From positions 52,077 through 116,076 of the forward strand of contig NZ_AQUR01000089.1 in the NCBI RefSeq assembly GCF_000372525.1: a DNA stretch of 64,000 nucleotides, read 5' to 3'. The translations under genes and the position numbers were made by a program. Every line of letters starts with the position of its first letter. Position 1 is the first letter of the stretch. The notes beneath the pieces are model-generated. The model saw only the letters and a list, made by a program, of their open reading frames with translations. It was not told the DNA's origin and did not search any database. This DNA comes from Cupriavidus neocaledonicus (GTDB lineage Bacteria; Pseudomonadota; Gammaproteobacteria; Burkholderiales; Burkholderiaceae). Below, piece by piece: positions 9,649-18,613 of the stretch.

Positions 9649-10302
9649 ATGACCGACAAGATCCAACGCGGTACCCAACTTCCCGCCGCTTCCGCCGGCC
9701 TGCCCGAGAACGACGACGCACTGAAGGAAGTGTGCGTGGCGTCGGCGACGGTCCATCGCGGCAAGTTCCTTACCCTCAAGCAGGACATCGTCAGGCTGCC
9801 CGACGGCAAGCAGACCGGGCGCGAGTACGTGGTCCATCCCGGCGCGGTGATGATGATCCCGCTGTTCGACGACGGCACGGTGCTGTTGGAACGCCAGTTC
9901 CGCTATCCGGTGGGCGAGGTGATGCTGGAATTCCCCGCGGGCAAGCTCGATCCCGAGGAGGGCGCGCAGCGCTGCGGCGAGCGCGAACTGCTCGAGGAAA
10001 CCGGCTACCGCGCCGCGCGCTGGGACTACCTGACGCGTATCCATCCCGTCATTTCGTATTCGACCGAGTTCATCGATATCCTGCTGGCGCGCGACCTGAC
10101 GCATGGCGAGGCGCAGCTCGACGACGGCGAATTCCTGGAAACCTTCATCGCGCCGGCCGGGCAGGTAATAGACTGGGTACGCAGCGGCCGCATCACCGAT
10201 GTGAAGACGATCATCGGCGCGTTCTGGCTGGAAAAAGTGATCTCCGGTGCTTGGGAACCCGGTGAACAGCCCATGCCGGCATACGGGGCGCCATCACGGT
10301 GA
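9649..10302 (+). CDS. Nudix hydrolase, ADP-ribose pyrophosphatase type
   Basis: This 217-aa hydrolase probably cleaves ADP-ribose (or NADH-derived nucleotides) to AMP and ribose 5-phosphate. A complete Nudix box is visible: G-KLDPEEGAQRCGE followed by RELLEETGY, matching GX5EX7REUXEEXGU, at about residues 98-120. Upstream, the run LERQFRYPVGEVMLEFPAGK is typical of the NudF/ADPRase subgroup. It is the last gene of the nuo-linked run. The exact substrate is assigned from the subgroup only. Confidence 0.88.
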   Translation: MTDKIQRGTQLPAASAGLPENDDALKEVCVASATVHRGKFLTLKQDIVRLPDGKQTGREYVVHPGAVMMIPLFDDGTVLLERQFRYPVGEVMLEFPAGKLDPEEGAQRCGERELLEETGYRAARWDYLTRIHPVISYSTEFIDILLARDLTHGEAQLDDGEFLETFIAPAGQVIDWVRSGRITDVKTIIGAFWLEKVISGAWEPGEQPMPAYGAPSR

Positions 10303-10332
10303 ACGGCGCTGGCGGTCTCGCCACTCAGTTCC

Positions 10333-10344
10333 GAACGGTCGTTC
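10333..10344. promoter_or_regulatory. Palindromic operator, site 1 (TetR-type)
   Basis: GAACGGTCGTTC is a perfect GAACG/CGTTC inverted repeat around GT. A second copy lies 11 bases downstream, so the two sites together also form a larger palindrome (GAACGGTCGT ... ACGACCGTTC). It is placed upstream of the DUF1178 and acyl-CoA dehydrogenase genes. The symmetry and size fit a TetR-family repressor; the regulator itself is not in the window. Confidence 0.6.
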
Positions 10345-10355
10345 TAAAAAATTTA

Positions 10356-10367
10356 GCACGACCGTTC
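10356..10367. promoter_or_regulatory. Palindromic operator, site 2 (TetR-type)
   Basis: GCACGACCGTTC repeats site 1 in the opposite orientation with one mismatched arm base. The flank TTTAGCACGACCGT is nearly identical to ATTAGCACGATCGT at 50602-50615 in front of the 3-hydroxyacyl-CoA dehydrogenase gene. Confidence 0.6.
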
Positions 10368-10417
10368 ACAAAATTTGGATTCGCGGATAATATAGCTTTT
10401 GACGGGCTGGAAAGATC

Positions 10418-10864
10418 ATGAAGGTGCTCGACCTGCGCTGCGCGCATGACCATCGTTTCGAGGGCTGGTTTGCCTCGGAGGAAGAGGCGCAGTCGCAAAT
10501 TTCGCGTGACCTGGTCCAATGCCCGGTCTGTGGCGACCACGCCGTGACCCGGCTGCCCAGCGCGCCGCGCCTGAACCTGTCGGGCGCGACCACGCGTGAA
10601 GGCAAGGCCAGGCCGGCGGCGCCAGCGGCCGCCCCGGTGACACTGCAAGCGCTCTATATGAAGGCAGTGAAGCAGGTGCTGGCGCAGACCGAGGATGTTG
10701 GCGACCGCTTTGCCGAGGAGGCAAGGCGCATGCACTATGACGAGGCGCCGGAACGCGGCATTCGCGGTTCGGCCTCGCCGGAGGAGGTGCAGGCGCTGGC
10801 CGAGGAGGGCATCGAGACCTTTCCGCTCGTGGTGCCGGATGCGCTGAAGCAGACGGCTCACTGA
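10418..10864 (+). CDS. DUF1178 family protein
   Basis: This is a 148-aa soluble protein of the DUF1178 family, whose function is unknown. The N-terminus MKVLDLRCAHDHRFEGWFAS and the CPVC pair at Cys35/Cys38 (with Cys8) look like a small zinc-ribbon, and they resemble the regulatory-protein-type zinc beta-ribbon fold. The C-terminal half is acidic and helical. The gene is preceded by the double operator at 10333-10367 and followed by the acyl-CoA dehydrogenase pair, so it may belong to the same regulon. Confidence 0.8.
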   Translation: MKVLDLRCAHDHRFEGWFASEEEAQSQISRDLVQCPVCGDHAVTRLPSAPRLNLSGATTREGKARPAAPAAAPVTLQALYMKAVKQVLAQTEDVGDRFAEEARRMHYDEAPERGIRGSASPEEVQALAEEGIETFPLVVPDALKQTAH

Positions 10865-10957
10865 ATTGCGTCCTGTGCCCGTTGCTGTCGGCGCATGACG
10901 CGCAGGCAGAACAAACCGCCGGCGGCCCGCGCCATGCCGGCACCACTGGAGACGGGC

Positions 10958-12160
10958 ATGGATCTCAACTACTCGGCGTCCGACGACGCCTTCCGCGAGG
11001 AAGTGCGTAGCTGGCTCGAAGCCAACTTGCCGGCGGACATCCGCAGCAAAATTCTCAACCACCGCCGTCCGAACCGCGACGACCTGGTGCGCTGGCACAA
11101 GATTCTGGCCGGCAAGGGCTGGTCGGCGCCGCACTGGCCGGTGCAGTACGGCGGCACCGGCTGGAACGCCACCCAGCGCCATATCTGGGACGAAGAGAAT
11201 GCCCGCGTCGGCGCGCCCGGCGTGCTGCCGTTCGGCGTGGCGATGGTCGCGCCGGTGATCATGAAGTACGGCAACGAGCAGCAGAAGTCGTACTACCTGC
11301 CGCGCATCCTCGACTGCACCGACTGGTGGTGCCAGGGCTATTCGGAGCCGGGCTCGGGTTCGGACCTGGCTTCGCTGAAGACCCGCGCCGAACTGAGCGC
11401 GGACGGCAAGCACTACATCGTCAACGGCCAGAAGACCTGGACCACGCTCGGCCAGCACGCCGACATGATCTTCTGCCTGGTGCGGACCGACCCCGAGGCC
11501 AAGAAGCAGGAGGGCATCTCGTTCCTGCTGATCGACATGAAGACCCCGGGCATCACCGTGCGCCCGATCATCATGCTCGACGAAGAGCATGAAGTGAACG
11601 AGGTCTTCTTCGACAACGTCAAGGTGCCGGTCGAGAACCGCGTCGGCGAAGAAAACAAGGGCTGGACCTACGCCAAGTACCTGCTCGGCCATGAGCGCAC
11701 CGGCATTGCCCGCGTCGGCAATTCCAAGCGCGAGCTGGGCTTCCTCAAGCGCGTGGCGCGCCAGCAGCAGAAGAACGGCAAGCCGCTGCTGGAGGATCCG
11801 GTGTTCGGCGCCAAGGTCGCCGCGCTGGAAATCGAGCTGATGGCGCTGGAGATCACCGTGCTGCGCGTGGTGTCGAGCGAAGCGGCGGGCAAGGGCCCCG
11901 GCCCCGAGGCCTCGATGCTGAAGATCAAGGGCACGGAGATCCAGCAGTTGCTGACCGAGCTGATGGTCGAAGCCGTTGGCCCGTATGCGCAGCCGTTCGA
12001 CACCGCCTACCTGGAGTGCGAGACCGAGCACGCCGTGACCGGCTACGACGACGCCGCGCCGCTGGCCGCGTATTACTTCAACTATCGCAAGACCTCCATC
12101 TATGGCGGGTCCAACGAAATTCAGAAGAACATCATCAGCCAGATGATTCTGGGGCTGTGA
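10958..12160 (+). CDS. Acyl-CoA dehydrogenase, large subunit of a paired enzyme
   Basis: This 400-aa FAD-dependent acyl-CoA dehydrogenase introduces a 2,3-double bond into a CoA thioester. The ATG at 10958, with GGAGACGGGC upstream, is preferred over the in-frame ATG at 10895 because family members begin near MDLNYSASDDAFREEVRSWL. FAD-binding runs are visible: CQGYSEPGSGSDLASLKT, KTWTT and the C-terminal TSIYGGSNEIQKNIISQ. It is followed after 13 bases by a second, shorter acyl-CoA dehydrogenase, an arrangement seen in heteromeric enzymes such as PimC/PimD and steroid-degrading FadE pairs. The substrate is not known. Confidence 0.88.
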   Translation: MDLNYSASDDAFREEVRSWLEANLPADIRSKILNHRRPNRDDLVRWHKILAGKGWSAPHWPVQYGGTGWNATQRHIWDEENARVGAPGVLPFGVAMVAPVIMKYGNEQQKSYYLPRILDCTDWWCQGYSEPGSGSDLASLKTRAELSADGKHYIVNGQKTWTTLGQHADMIFCLVRTDPEAKKQEGISFLLIDMKTPGITVRPIIMLDEEHEVNEVFFDNVKVPVENRVGEENKGWTYAKYLLGHERTGIARVGNSKRELGFLKRVARQQQKNGKPLLEDPVFGAKVAALEIELMALEITVLRVVSSEAAGKGPGPEASMLKIKGTEIQQLLTELMVEAVGPYAQPFDTAYLECETEHAVTGYDDAAPLAAYYFNYRKTSIYGGSNEIQKNIISQMILGL

Positions 12161-12173
12161 GGAGACACGCATC

Positions 12174-13292
12174 ATGAACTTCAATCTCAGCGACGAACAG
12201 AAGCAGCTGGCCGACGCCGTGCGCCGTTTCATCGACAAGGACTACGGTTTCGAAGCGCGCAAGCAGCGCTATGAAAGCGCCGCCGGCTACGGCGAGACCG
12301 CATGGGGTGCGCTGGCCGAACTGGGCCTGACCGCGCTGCCGGTGCCCGAAGCGCAGGGCGGCTTTGCCGGCAAGGCCCTGGACATGATGGTGGTGCAGCA
12401 GGAACTGGGCCGCGGCCTGATCGTCGAGCCGTACCTGGCCACCGTGGTGGGCGCCTACGCGCTGGGCCTGGCCGGTGGCCAGGACGCGCTGCTGGAACAG
12501 GTGGCCGGCGGCGAGCTGAAGCTGGCGGTGGCATTCAACGAGCCGCAGGCGCGCTATGAGCTGAACCACGTGCGCGTCAGCGCCCGCGATGGCAAGCTCA
12601 ACGGCCGCAAGACCGTGGTGGTGCACGGCGGCCAGGCCGACCAGTTGATCGTATCGGCGCGCAGCAGCGGCGCCGAGGTCGACCAGGATGGCATCTCGCT
12701 GTTCCTGGTCGATGCCAGGGGCGCCGGCGTCAGCGTCAAGGACTACCGCACCATCGACAACCTGCGCGCTGCCGATATCACCTTCCAGGATGCGCCCGCG
12801 CAATTGCTGGGCGAAGCCGGCAAGGGTTTCGCGCTGGTCGAGCAGGTGGCCGACTACGCCGCGGTGCTGCTGTGCGCCGAGGCCGTCGGCGTGATGGACA
12901 TGCTCAACGCCGCGACGCTGGAATACGCCAAGACGCGCCAGCAGTTCGGCCAGCCGATCGCGCGCTTCCAGGCGCTGCAGCATCGCATGGTCGAGATGTT
13001 CATCCACGCCGAGCAGTCGCGCTCGATCACGCTGCTGGCCGCGGCGCGCTTCGAGGAGGCCACGCCGGAACAGCGCCGCCGCTACGTCTCCGCCGCCAAG
13101 GCGCGCGTGGGCCAGGCCGCGCGCACGGTGGGCCAGGAGGCGGTGCAGATCCACGGCGGCATGGGCGTCACCAACGAACTGCCGGCCGCGCACATGTTCA
13201 AGCGGCTGACGATGATCAACACCACCTTCGGCGACGTCGATCATCACCTGGGCCGGTTCGCCGCCCAGCCCGGGTTCCAGGAAGCTGCCTGA
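12174..13292 (+). CDS. Acyl-CoA dehydrogenase, small subunit of a paired enzyme
   Basis: This 372-aa acyl-CoA dehydrogenase fold protein begins MNFNLSDEQKQLADAVRRFI, as in PimD-type small subunits. The middle FAD/acyl-binding stretch lacks the clear EPGSGSD run seen in its neighbour, fitting a partner subunit rather than a standalone enzyme. The C-terminal run EAVQIHGGMGVTNELPAAHM is conserved in the superfamily. GAGGAGAC precedes the ATG, and a strong terminator follows at 13309, so DUF1178, large and small subunits look like one transcription unit. Heterotetramer formation is inferred from homologous pairs. Confidence 0.85.
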   Translation: MNFNLSDEQKQLADAVRRFIDKDYGFEARKQRYESAAGYGETAWGALAELGLTALPVPEAQGGFAGKALDMMVVQQELGRGLIVEPYLATVVGAYALGLAGGQDALLEQVAGGELKLAVAFNEPQARYELNHVRVSARDGKLNGRKTVVVHGGQADQLIVSARSSGAEVDQDGISLFLVDARGAGVSVKDYRTIDNLRAADITFQDAPAQLLGEAGKGFALVEQVADYAAVLLCAEAVGVMDMLNAATLEYAKTRQQFGQPIARFQALQHRMVEMFIHAEQSRSITLLAAARFEEATPEQRRRYVSAAKARVGQAARTVGQEAVQIHGGMGVTNELPAAHMFKRLTMINTTFGDVDHHLGRFAAQPGFQEAA

Positions 13293-13308
13293 TCCCGTCA
13301 GTCCAGTC

Positions 13309-13343
13309 AAAACCGCGCTGCAGTCCAGGCGCGGTTTTTTTCT
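13309..13343 (+). terminator. Rho-independent terminator after the acyl-CoA dehydrogenase pair
   Basis: AAAACCGCGC (13309-13318) pairs with GCGCGGTTTT (13329-13338) around a 10-base loop and is followed by a T-run to 13341. It separates the dehydrogenase unit from the MaoC genes. Confidence 0.85.
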
Positions 13344-13448
13344 TTGCGCGCTGTTAGGGGCGGGTTCGGCAAATACGGACGCGCGCGCCGGCCTGCCATG
13401 CCATCATCGTGCGGACCAGTCAACCGCATTCACAACGGAGGCACCCCC

Positions 13449-13892
13449 ATGCTGTATTTCGAGGATTTTGAAGTCGGCAGCCGCCGCGAGCTGGGCTCCT
13501 ACCTCGTCACCGAGGAAGAGATCCTGAGCTTCGCGCGCCAGTACGATCCGCAGCCGTTCCATATCGACAAGGAAGCCGCCGCCAACAGCATCTACGGCGG
13601 GCTGATCTCGAGCGGCTGGATGACGTGCTCGATCATGATGCGCCTGCTGGTGCTGAGCACCACCGGCAAGTCGGCCAGCATGGGCTCGCCCGGCGTCGAC
13701 GAGATCCGCTGGCTCAGGCCGGTGTATGCCGGCGACACGCTGACGGTGGTGCTGAACGTGCTCGACAGCCGGCCGTCGCAGTCCAAGCCGGACCGCGGCG
13801 TGGTCCATACCCAGTGGGAGGCCACCAACCAGCGCGGCGAACTGGTGTGCACCGTCAAGGGCATGGGCATGTACGGCCGCCGGCCCGCGTAA
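13449..13892 (+). CDS. MaoC-family hot-dog dehydratase (first)
   Basis: This is a 147-aa single hot-dog domain protein of the MaoC/(R)-enoyl-CoA hydratase superfamily. The ATG at 13449 has a strong site (GGAGG at 13438-13442); longer in-frame starts read through the preceding terminator. The hydratase-2 motif appears as YDPQPFHID near residues 35-43, with the Asp and His expected at the active site, followed by the substrate-cap run [11 protein letters not shown]. It probably hydrates or dehydrates a branched or aromatic acyl-CoA. A second MaoC gene follows at 13925; the two may act as a pair or separately. Confidence 0.85.
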   Translation: MLYFEDFEVGSRRELGSYLVTEEEILSFARQYDPQPFHIDKEAAANSIYGGLISSGWMTCSIMMRLLVLSTTGKSASMGSPGVDEIRWLRPVYAGDTLTVVLNVLDSRPSQSKPDRGVVHTQWEATNQRGELVCTVKGMGMYGRRPA

Positions 13893-13924
13893 CCCCATTT
13901 AACCGTCACGAGGAGACGATCGAC

Positions 13925-14401
13925 ATGCGTACCATCGCAACGCTGGAAGAACTGGAAGGGCTGCAGGGGCAGGAAGTCGCGGTCAGCGACTGGATCGAGG
14001 TGACCCAGCAGCAGGTCAACCAGTTTGCCGAGGCCACCGGCGACCACCAGTGGATCCACATCGACGTGGAGCGTGCGAAAAAGGAATCGCCCTATGGCGG
14101 CCCGATCGCGCATGGCTTCCTGACGCTGTCGCTGCTGCCCAAGTTCATGCACAACGCGCTCAGCATGCCGTCCAAGATCGGGGTCAACTACGGGCTGAAC
14201 CGCGTGCGCTTTACCGCACCGGTGCCGGTCGGCAGCAAGCTGCGCGCGCGCATCAGGCTGCTCAAGGTCGAGCGCCTGGATCCGCTGCCCAACTCGCCCG
14301 AGCTGGTCGGCGCGCAGTCCACCTGGGAGGTCACGGTGGAGCGCGAGGGCAGCGAGCGCCCGGTGTGCATCGCCGAGTCGATCACGCGCCGTTACGGCTG
14401 A
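13925..14401 (+). CDS. MaoC-family hot-dog dehydratase, NodN-like (second)
   Basis: This 158-aa MaoC/NodN-type hydratase has a clear active-site run ATGDHQWIHID (Asp and His) near residues 39-49 and YGGPIAHGFLTLSLLP. The ATG at 13925 was chosen because of AGGAGAC upstream and because family proteins start close to this point; 32 bases separate it from the first MaoC gene. Members act as (R)-specific enoyl-CoA hydratases linking beta-oxidation and polyhydroxyalkanoate metabolism, but the substrate here is unproven. Confidence 0.86.
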   Translation: MRTIATLEELEGLQGQEVAVSDWIEVTQQQVNQFAEATGDHQWIHIDVERAKKESPYGGPIAHGFLTLSLLPKFMHNALSMPSKIGVNYGLNRVRFTAPVPVGSKLRARIRLLKVERLDPLPNSPELVGAQSTWEVTVEREGSERPVCIAESITRRYG

Positions 14402-14459
14402 GCCGCGGCGTCGCATGCGGCACTGCGACAATATGCCACAGCGCGATGTCGCACCCCGG

Positions 14460-14483
14460 AAGGCCGCGCAAAGCGCGGCTTTC
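14460..14483 (+). terminator. Probable terminator after the second MaoC gene
   Basis: GCCGCGC (14463-14469) pairs with GCGCGGC (14473-14479) around AAA and is followed by a short TTT. The U-run is short, so efficiency is uncertain. Confidence 0.55.
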
Positions 14484-14510
14484 TGCATATTTAAGTGCGT
14501 TTTTGTGATG

Positions 14511-14524
14511 TTGACGTGGGTCAA
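14511..14524. promoter_or_regulatory. FNR/ANR-like box
   Basis: TTGACGTGGGTCAA is a perfect 14-bp palindrome that differs from the FNR/ANR consensus TTGAT-N4-ATCAA only by one symmetrical base in each arm. It lies about 490 bases before cyoA, in front of the likely promoter. Oxygen-dependent repression of cyo by FNR is known in enterobacteria; binding here is inference. Confidence 0.5.
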
Positions 14525-14968
14525 GCACAGCGCGGTGCACCAATGTACTGATTGTCCGTTTAAATGAACAGTGTGTTCCGTAACGTTGGGTTTACCCCTA
14601 ATGTTGCGTTGCGGTACAGTCGCGCCCACGATGTTTTACGTGTTGCGCTCCCCGGCCGAAAACCGCGCCCGCCCGCAGGTCAGTTCTGAAGGCAGGTCCG
14701 TCGGGAGGCGCAAAAGCCTCGTATTCCAACGCTACCCGGCCGCTGTACTGAGCCGGGACCGTTCGCGGTTTCGGCCAGGTGCCGCAGCGCCGGCAAGGCC
14801 CCACAGGGCCTGCAGCGCGCGCAGTCAGTCCTTCCGTGTTCATGGCGTTGCAAGGCCGCATGGTCCCCGGGCGCAGGATCCGCCCCCAGACCGCAACGCC
14901 AGCTAAGGACACGTCCTTCCGGTTTTCCCTCAGCCCCACGCCTCTTGCGCAAGCATCAGGCGGTTTAG

Positions 14969-14991
14969 CCGCGCTTTTGCCCGAAGCGCGG
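14969..14991 (+). other. Hairpin just upstream of the cyoA start
   Basis: CCGCGCTT (14969-14976) and AAGCGCGG (14984-14991) form an 8-bp stem with a 7-base loop, ending 21 bases before the cyoA ATG. The ATG itself has no good Shine-Dalgarno sequence (GTCGTGAC precedes it). No U-run follows, so a translational or mRNA-stability role is more plausible than termination. Confidence 0.5.
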
Positions 14992-15012
14992 TGTAACCAA
15001 ACCAGTCGTGAC

Positions 15013-15975
15013 ATGAAGAAACCCATACTGCCGCGGTGGACGCGGTTCCTGCCTTGCCTTGGCCTGCTCCTGCTCGCCGGCTGCAACATGACGCTGCTCG
15101 ACCCGAAGGGACAGGTCGGCGTCGACATCAAAGGCATCATCCTGATCGCCACCTGGCTGATGCTGCTGGTGGTGGTGCCGGTGATCGTGCTGACGCTGGT
15201 GTTCGCCTGGAAGTACCGCGCCAGCAATACCTCGGCACGCTATGAACCCGACTGGTCGCACTCGACCGCGATCGAAGTGGTGGTGTGGCTGATCCCCTGC
15301 CTGATCATCATTGCGCTGGGCATCATCACCTGGAAGTCCTCGCACGACCTGGACCCGTACAAGCCGCTGGAATCCAGCAAGAAGCCGGTCACGGTCGAGG
15401 TGGTGGCGCTGAACTGGAAGTGGCTGTTCATCTATCCGGAACTGAAGATCGCCACCGTCAACCAGATCGCCTTCCCGGTCGACACCCCGGTGAACTTCAA
15501 GATCACCTCGGATTCGATCATGAATTCGTTCTTCATCCCGCAACTGGGCAGCCAGGTGTACGCGATGGCCGGGATGGAAACCAAGCTCCACCTGATCGCC
15601 AACGAAGCCGGCAGCTATGACGGCGTCTCCGCCAACTACAGCGGCGGCGGCTTCTCGGGCATGAAGTTCAAGGCCATCGCCATGTCGAACTACGAGTTCG
15701 ACCAGTGGGTGGCCAAGGTTCGCGCCTCGTCGACCGAACTGGGCGCCGAAGGCTACCAGACGCTGGCACAACCCAGCGAGAAGGAGCCGGTCGCGTACTA
15801 CGGCAAGGTGGAAGACCAGCTGTTCCGCCACATCCTGCACAAGTACATGGGCCACGGCGGCGCCGCACTGGCCGCCGACGGGTTCAAGGGCGGCCCGATC
15901 TGCACGTCGCGCAACACCCTCGGTGAAGAGCAGCTGTCCTTGACCACGCCGGCCGCGCTGCCGGCAGGCGCGTAA
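15013..15975 (+). CDS. cyoA: Cytochrome bo quinol oxidase subunit II
   Basis: This is the 320-aa lipoprotein subunit II of the proton-pumping cytochrome bo3 ubiquinol oxidase. The start at 15013 gives a short signal with lipobox LLAGC, then two membrane helices and a periplasmic cupredoxin domain. The Cu-A ligands of cytochrome c oxidases (the CxxxC motif) are absent: the equivalent loop reads [12 protein letters not shown], which identifies a quinol rather than cytochrome c oxidase. The C-terminal COX-associated region is present. cyoB follows after 11 bases. Confidence 0.95.
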   Translation: MKKPILPRWTRFLPCLGLLLLAGCNMTLLDPKGQVGVDIKGIILIATWLMLLVVVPVIVLTLVFAWKYRASNTSARYEPDWSHSTAIEVVVWLIPCLIIIALGIITWKSSHDLDPYKPLESSKKPVTVEVVALNWKWLFIYPELKIATVNQIAFPVDTPVNFKITSDSIMNSFFIPQLGSQVYAMAGMETKLHLIANEAGSYDGVSANYSGGGFSGMKFKAIAMSNYEFDQWVAKVRASSTELGAEGYQTLAQPSEKEPVAYYGKVEDQLFRHILHKYMGHGGAALAADGFKGGPICTSRNTLGEEQLSLTTPAALPAGA

Positions 15976-15986
15976 TCCTGGGAGCA

Positions 15987-17963
15987 ATGATGTTTGGCAA
16001 GTTGAGTTTGTCGGCGATTCCGTTTCATGAGCCGATCATCATGGTCGTGCTGGCCGGTGTCGCCCTGGGCGGTGCCGCGCTGCTGGGCGCGATCACCTAT
16101 TTCAAGAAGTGGGGCTATCTCTGGAACGAGTGGTTCACCTCCGTCGATCACAAGAAGATCGGCGTGATGTACTGCCTGGTGGCGCTGATCATGCTGCTGC
16201 GCGGCTTTGCCGACGCGGTCATGATGCGCACCCAGCTGGCGCTGGCCACCAATGGCGCGACCGGCGTGCTGCCGCCCGAGCACTACGACCAGATCTTCAC
16301 CGCCCACGGCGTGATCATGATCTTCTTCGTGGCCATGCCGCTGATGACCGGCCTGATGAACCTGGTCGTGCCGCTGCAGATCGGCGCGCGCGACGTGGCC
16401 TTCCCGTTCCTGAACACGCTGTCGTTCTGGCTGTTCGTGGCGGGCGCCATGCTGGTCAACATCTCGCTGGGCGTCGGTGAATTCGCCAAGACCGGCTGGC
16501 TGGCCTACCCGCCGCTGTCGGGCCTGGACTACAGCCCGGGCGTGGGGGTGGACTATTACCTCTGGAGCTTGCAGATCTCGGGGCTGGGCACCTTGCTGAC
16601 CGGCGTGAACTTCCTGGTGACGATCCTGCGCATGCGCGCGCCTGGCATGACGCTGATGCGCATGCCGGTGTTCACCTGGACCGCGCTGTGCACCAACGTG
16701 CTGATCGTCGCCGCGTTCCCGGTGCTGACCGTAACCCTGGCGCTGCTGGGCCTGGACCGCTACCTCGGCATGCACTTCTTCACGAACGACGGTGGCGGCA
16801 ACGCCATGATGTACGTGAACCTGATCTGGATCTGGGGCCACCCCGAGGTGTACATCCTGATCCTGCCGGCGTTCGGCATCTTCTCTGAAGTCATCGCCAC
16901 GTTCTCGGGCAAGAAGCTGTTCGGCTACAAGGGCATGGTGTACGCGACCGCCGCGATCATGGTGCTGTCGTTCATCGTGTGGCTGCACCACTTCTTCACG
17001 ATGGGCTCGGGCGCCAACGTCAACGCGTTCTTCGGCATCACCACCATGATCATCTCCATCCCGACCGGGGTGAAGATCTTCAACTGGCTGTTCACCATGT
17101 ACCGCGGCCGCGTGCAGATGACCTCGCCGGTGCTGTGGACGCTGGGCTTCATGATCACCTTCGTGATCGGCGGCATGACCGGCGTGCTGATGGCGGTGCC
17201 GGCGGCCGACTTCGTGCTGCACAACAGCCTGTTCCTGATCGCCCACTTCCACAACGTGATCATCGGCGGCGTGCTGTTCGGCTACCTGGCCGGCATCACC
17301 TACTGGTGGCCGAAGGCGTTCGGCTTCAAGCTGAACGAGCGCCTGGGCAAGGCTTCGTTCTGGTGCTGGCTGGTGGGCTTCTACTTCGCCTTCATGCCGC
17401 TGTACGTGCTGGGCCTGATGGGCATGACCCGCCGCCTGAACCACACCGACAACCCGGCCTGGACGCCGTGGCTGTACCTGGCCGTGGTGGGCGTGGTGTT
17501 CGTCGCGCTGGGCATCTTCTTCCAGGTGCTGCAGATCGTGGTGTCGATCCGCGACCGCAAAAAGCTGGCCGACGTCACCGGCGACCCGTGGGGCGGCCGC
17601 ACGCTGGAGTGGGCCACTTCGTCGCCGCCGCCGTTCTACAACTTCGCGCACACCCCGGTGGTGCGTGACCTGGACGCGTTCGCCGACATGAAGGCGCGCG
17701 GCGAGACCCTGCCGACCGAAGGCTACGAGAAGATCCACATGCCCAAGAACACGGGCGCGGGCTTCATCATCGGCGCCTTCAGCCTGGTGTTCGGCTTCGC
17801 CCTGACCTGGCATATCTGGTGGCTGGCCATCGTTGGCCTGGTGGGCATGATCTGGGCGTTCATCCACCGCAGCAACGACGACCACATCGACTACTACGTG
17901 CCGGCCACCGAGGTCGAGCAGATCGAAACGCGCCATCTGCAGCGCATTGCTTCGCAAGCCTGA
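15987..17963 (+). CDS. cyoB: Cytochrome bo quinol oxidase subunit I
   Basis: This 658-aa catalytic haem-copper subunit reduces oxygen at the haem/Cu-B centre and pumps protons. Conserved elements include [15 protein letters not shown] (the His-Tyr cross-link region), WLHHFFTMG (Cu-B histidines) and [12 protein letters not shown] (haem ligands). The length, with extra N- and C-terminal membrane helices, matches CyoB rather than shorter cytochrome c oxidase subunits. The ATG at 15987 has GGGAGCA directly upstream. The gene for haem O synthase (cyoE) is not in this operon. Confidence 0.97.
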   Translation: MMFGKLSLSAIPFHEPIIMVVLAGVALGGAALLGAITYFKKWGYLWNEWFTSVDHKKIGVMYCLVALIMLLRGFADAVMMRTQLALATNGATGVLPPEHYDQIFTAHGVIMIFFVAMPLMTGLMNLVVPLQIGARDVAFPFLNTLSFWLFVAGAMLVNISLGVGEFAKTGWLAYPPLSGLDYSPGVGVDYYLWSLQISGLGTLLTGVNFLVTILRMRAPGMTLMRMPVFTWTALCTNVLIVAAFPVLTVTLALLGLDRYLGMHFFTNDGGGNAMMYVNLIWIWGHPEVYILILPAFGIFSEVIATFSGKKLFGYKGMVYATAAIMVLSFIVWLHHFFTMGSGANVNAFFGITTMIISIPTGVKIFNWLFTMYRGRVQMTSPVLWTLGFMITFVIGGMTGVLMAVPAADFVLHNSLFLIAHFHNVIIGGVLFGYLAGITYWWPKAFGFKLNERLGKASFWCWLVGFYFAFMPLYVLGLMGMTRRLNHTDNPAWTPWLYLAVVGVVFVALGIFFQVLQIVVSIRDRKKLADVTGDPWGGRTLEWATSSPPPFYNFAHTPVVRDLDAFADMKARGETLPTEGYEKIHMPKNTGAGFIIGAFSLVFGFALTWHIWWLAIVGLVGMIWAFIHRSNDDHIDYYVPATEVEQIETRHLQRIASQA

Positions 17964-17968
17964 GAACC

Positions 17969-18613
17969 ATGTCGACTCAAGTCCTAGACCGCATCCCCGC
18001 GCAGGCAGGCGCCCCGGCTCACGCCGGTGCGCACGGCCATGACCATGCGCACCACGATACCAGTGCCAATACGGTGTATGGCTTCTGGATCTACCTGATG
18101 AGCGACTGCATCATCTTCGCCGGACTGTTCGCGGCCTTTGCCGTGCTGCGCGGCGAACTGGCAGGCGGCCCGTCGGCGAAGGAGCTGTTCGAGCTCAACT
18201 ACGTGCTGGTGGAGACCTTCATCCTGCTGTTCTCCTCGATCACGTACGGCATGGCGATGATCTCGCTGCAGAACCGCAGCCTCAAGCACGTGCAGACCTG
18301 GCTCGGCATCACCTTCCTGCTGGGCCTGGCGTTCATGGCGATGGAAATCAACGAATTCCACCACCTGATCGCCGAAGGCGCGGGCCCCGGCCGCAGCGCA
18401 TTCCTGTCGTCGTTCTTCACGCTGGTCGGCACCCACGGCCTGCACGTCGCCAGCGGCATGCTGTGGATGATCGTGCTGATGTGGCAGCTCGGCAAGAAGG
18501 GCATCACCCCGACGCTGAGCAAGCGCCTGATGTGCCTGTCGCTGTTCTGGCACTTCCTGGACGTGGTCTGGATCGGCGTGTTTACCGTGGTCTACCTGAT
18601 GGGACATCTGTGA
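17969..18613 (+). CDS. cyoC: Cytochrome bo quinol oxidase subunit III
   Basis: This is a 214-aa membrane subunit with five predicted helices. The ATG at 17969, five bases after the cyoB stop, is chosen because upstream in-frame codons lie inside cyoB. The N-terminus has a His-rich stretch ([13 protein letters not shown]) before the first helix. Runs such as [18 protein letters not shown] and [10 protein letters not shown] are typical of subunit III. The stop overlaps the cyoD start as TGATG. Confidence 0.95.
   Translation: MSTQVLDRIPAQAGAPAHAGAHGHDHAHHDTSANTVYGFWIYLMSDCIIFAGLFAAFAVLRGELAGGPSAKELFELNYVLVETFILLFSSITYGMAMISLQNRSLKHVQTWLGITFLLGLAFMAMEINEFHHLIAEGAGPGRSAFLSSFFTLVGTHGLHVASGMLWMIVLMWQLGKKGITPTLSKRLMCLSLFWHFLDVVWIGVFTVVYLMGHL

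Larger units (their letters stand above)
14484..15012 (+). promoter_or_regulatory. Long gene-free leader/promoter region of the cyo operon
   Basis: Together with the terminator this gap spans 610 bases without a supported gene. It contains an FNR/ANR-like palindrome at 14511-14524, AT-rich DNA to about 14610 that probably holds the promoter, a small hairpin GAGGC-GCAAAA-GCCTC at 14705-14720, and a hairpin next to the cyoA start (14969-14991). In-frame extension of cyoA to 14779 is not credible because the real lipoprotein signal begins at 15013. I did not recognise a riboswitch class. Confidence 0.5.

Noticed and set aside
14600..15012. Possible cobalamin or other riboswitch before cyoA
   Set aside because: No B12-box-like or other recognised conserved core was found; only simple hairpins are visible, and the gene product gives no reason for such control.
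15798..17957. A 719-codon minus-strand open frame opposite cyoB
   Set aside because: It mirrors codon structure of cyoB; the product has no domain and no ribosome site.
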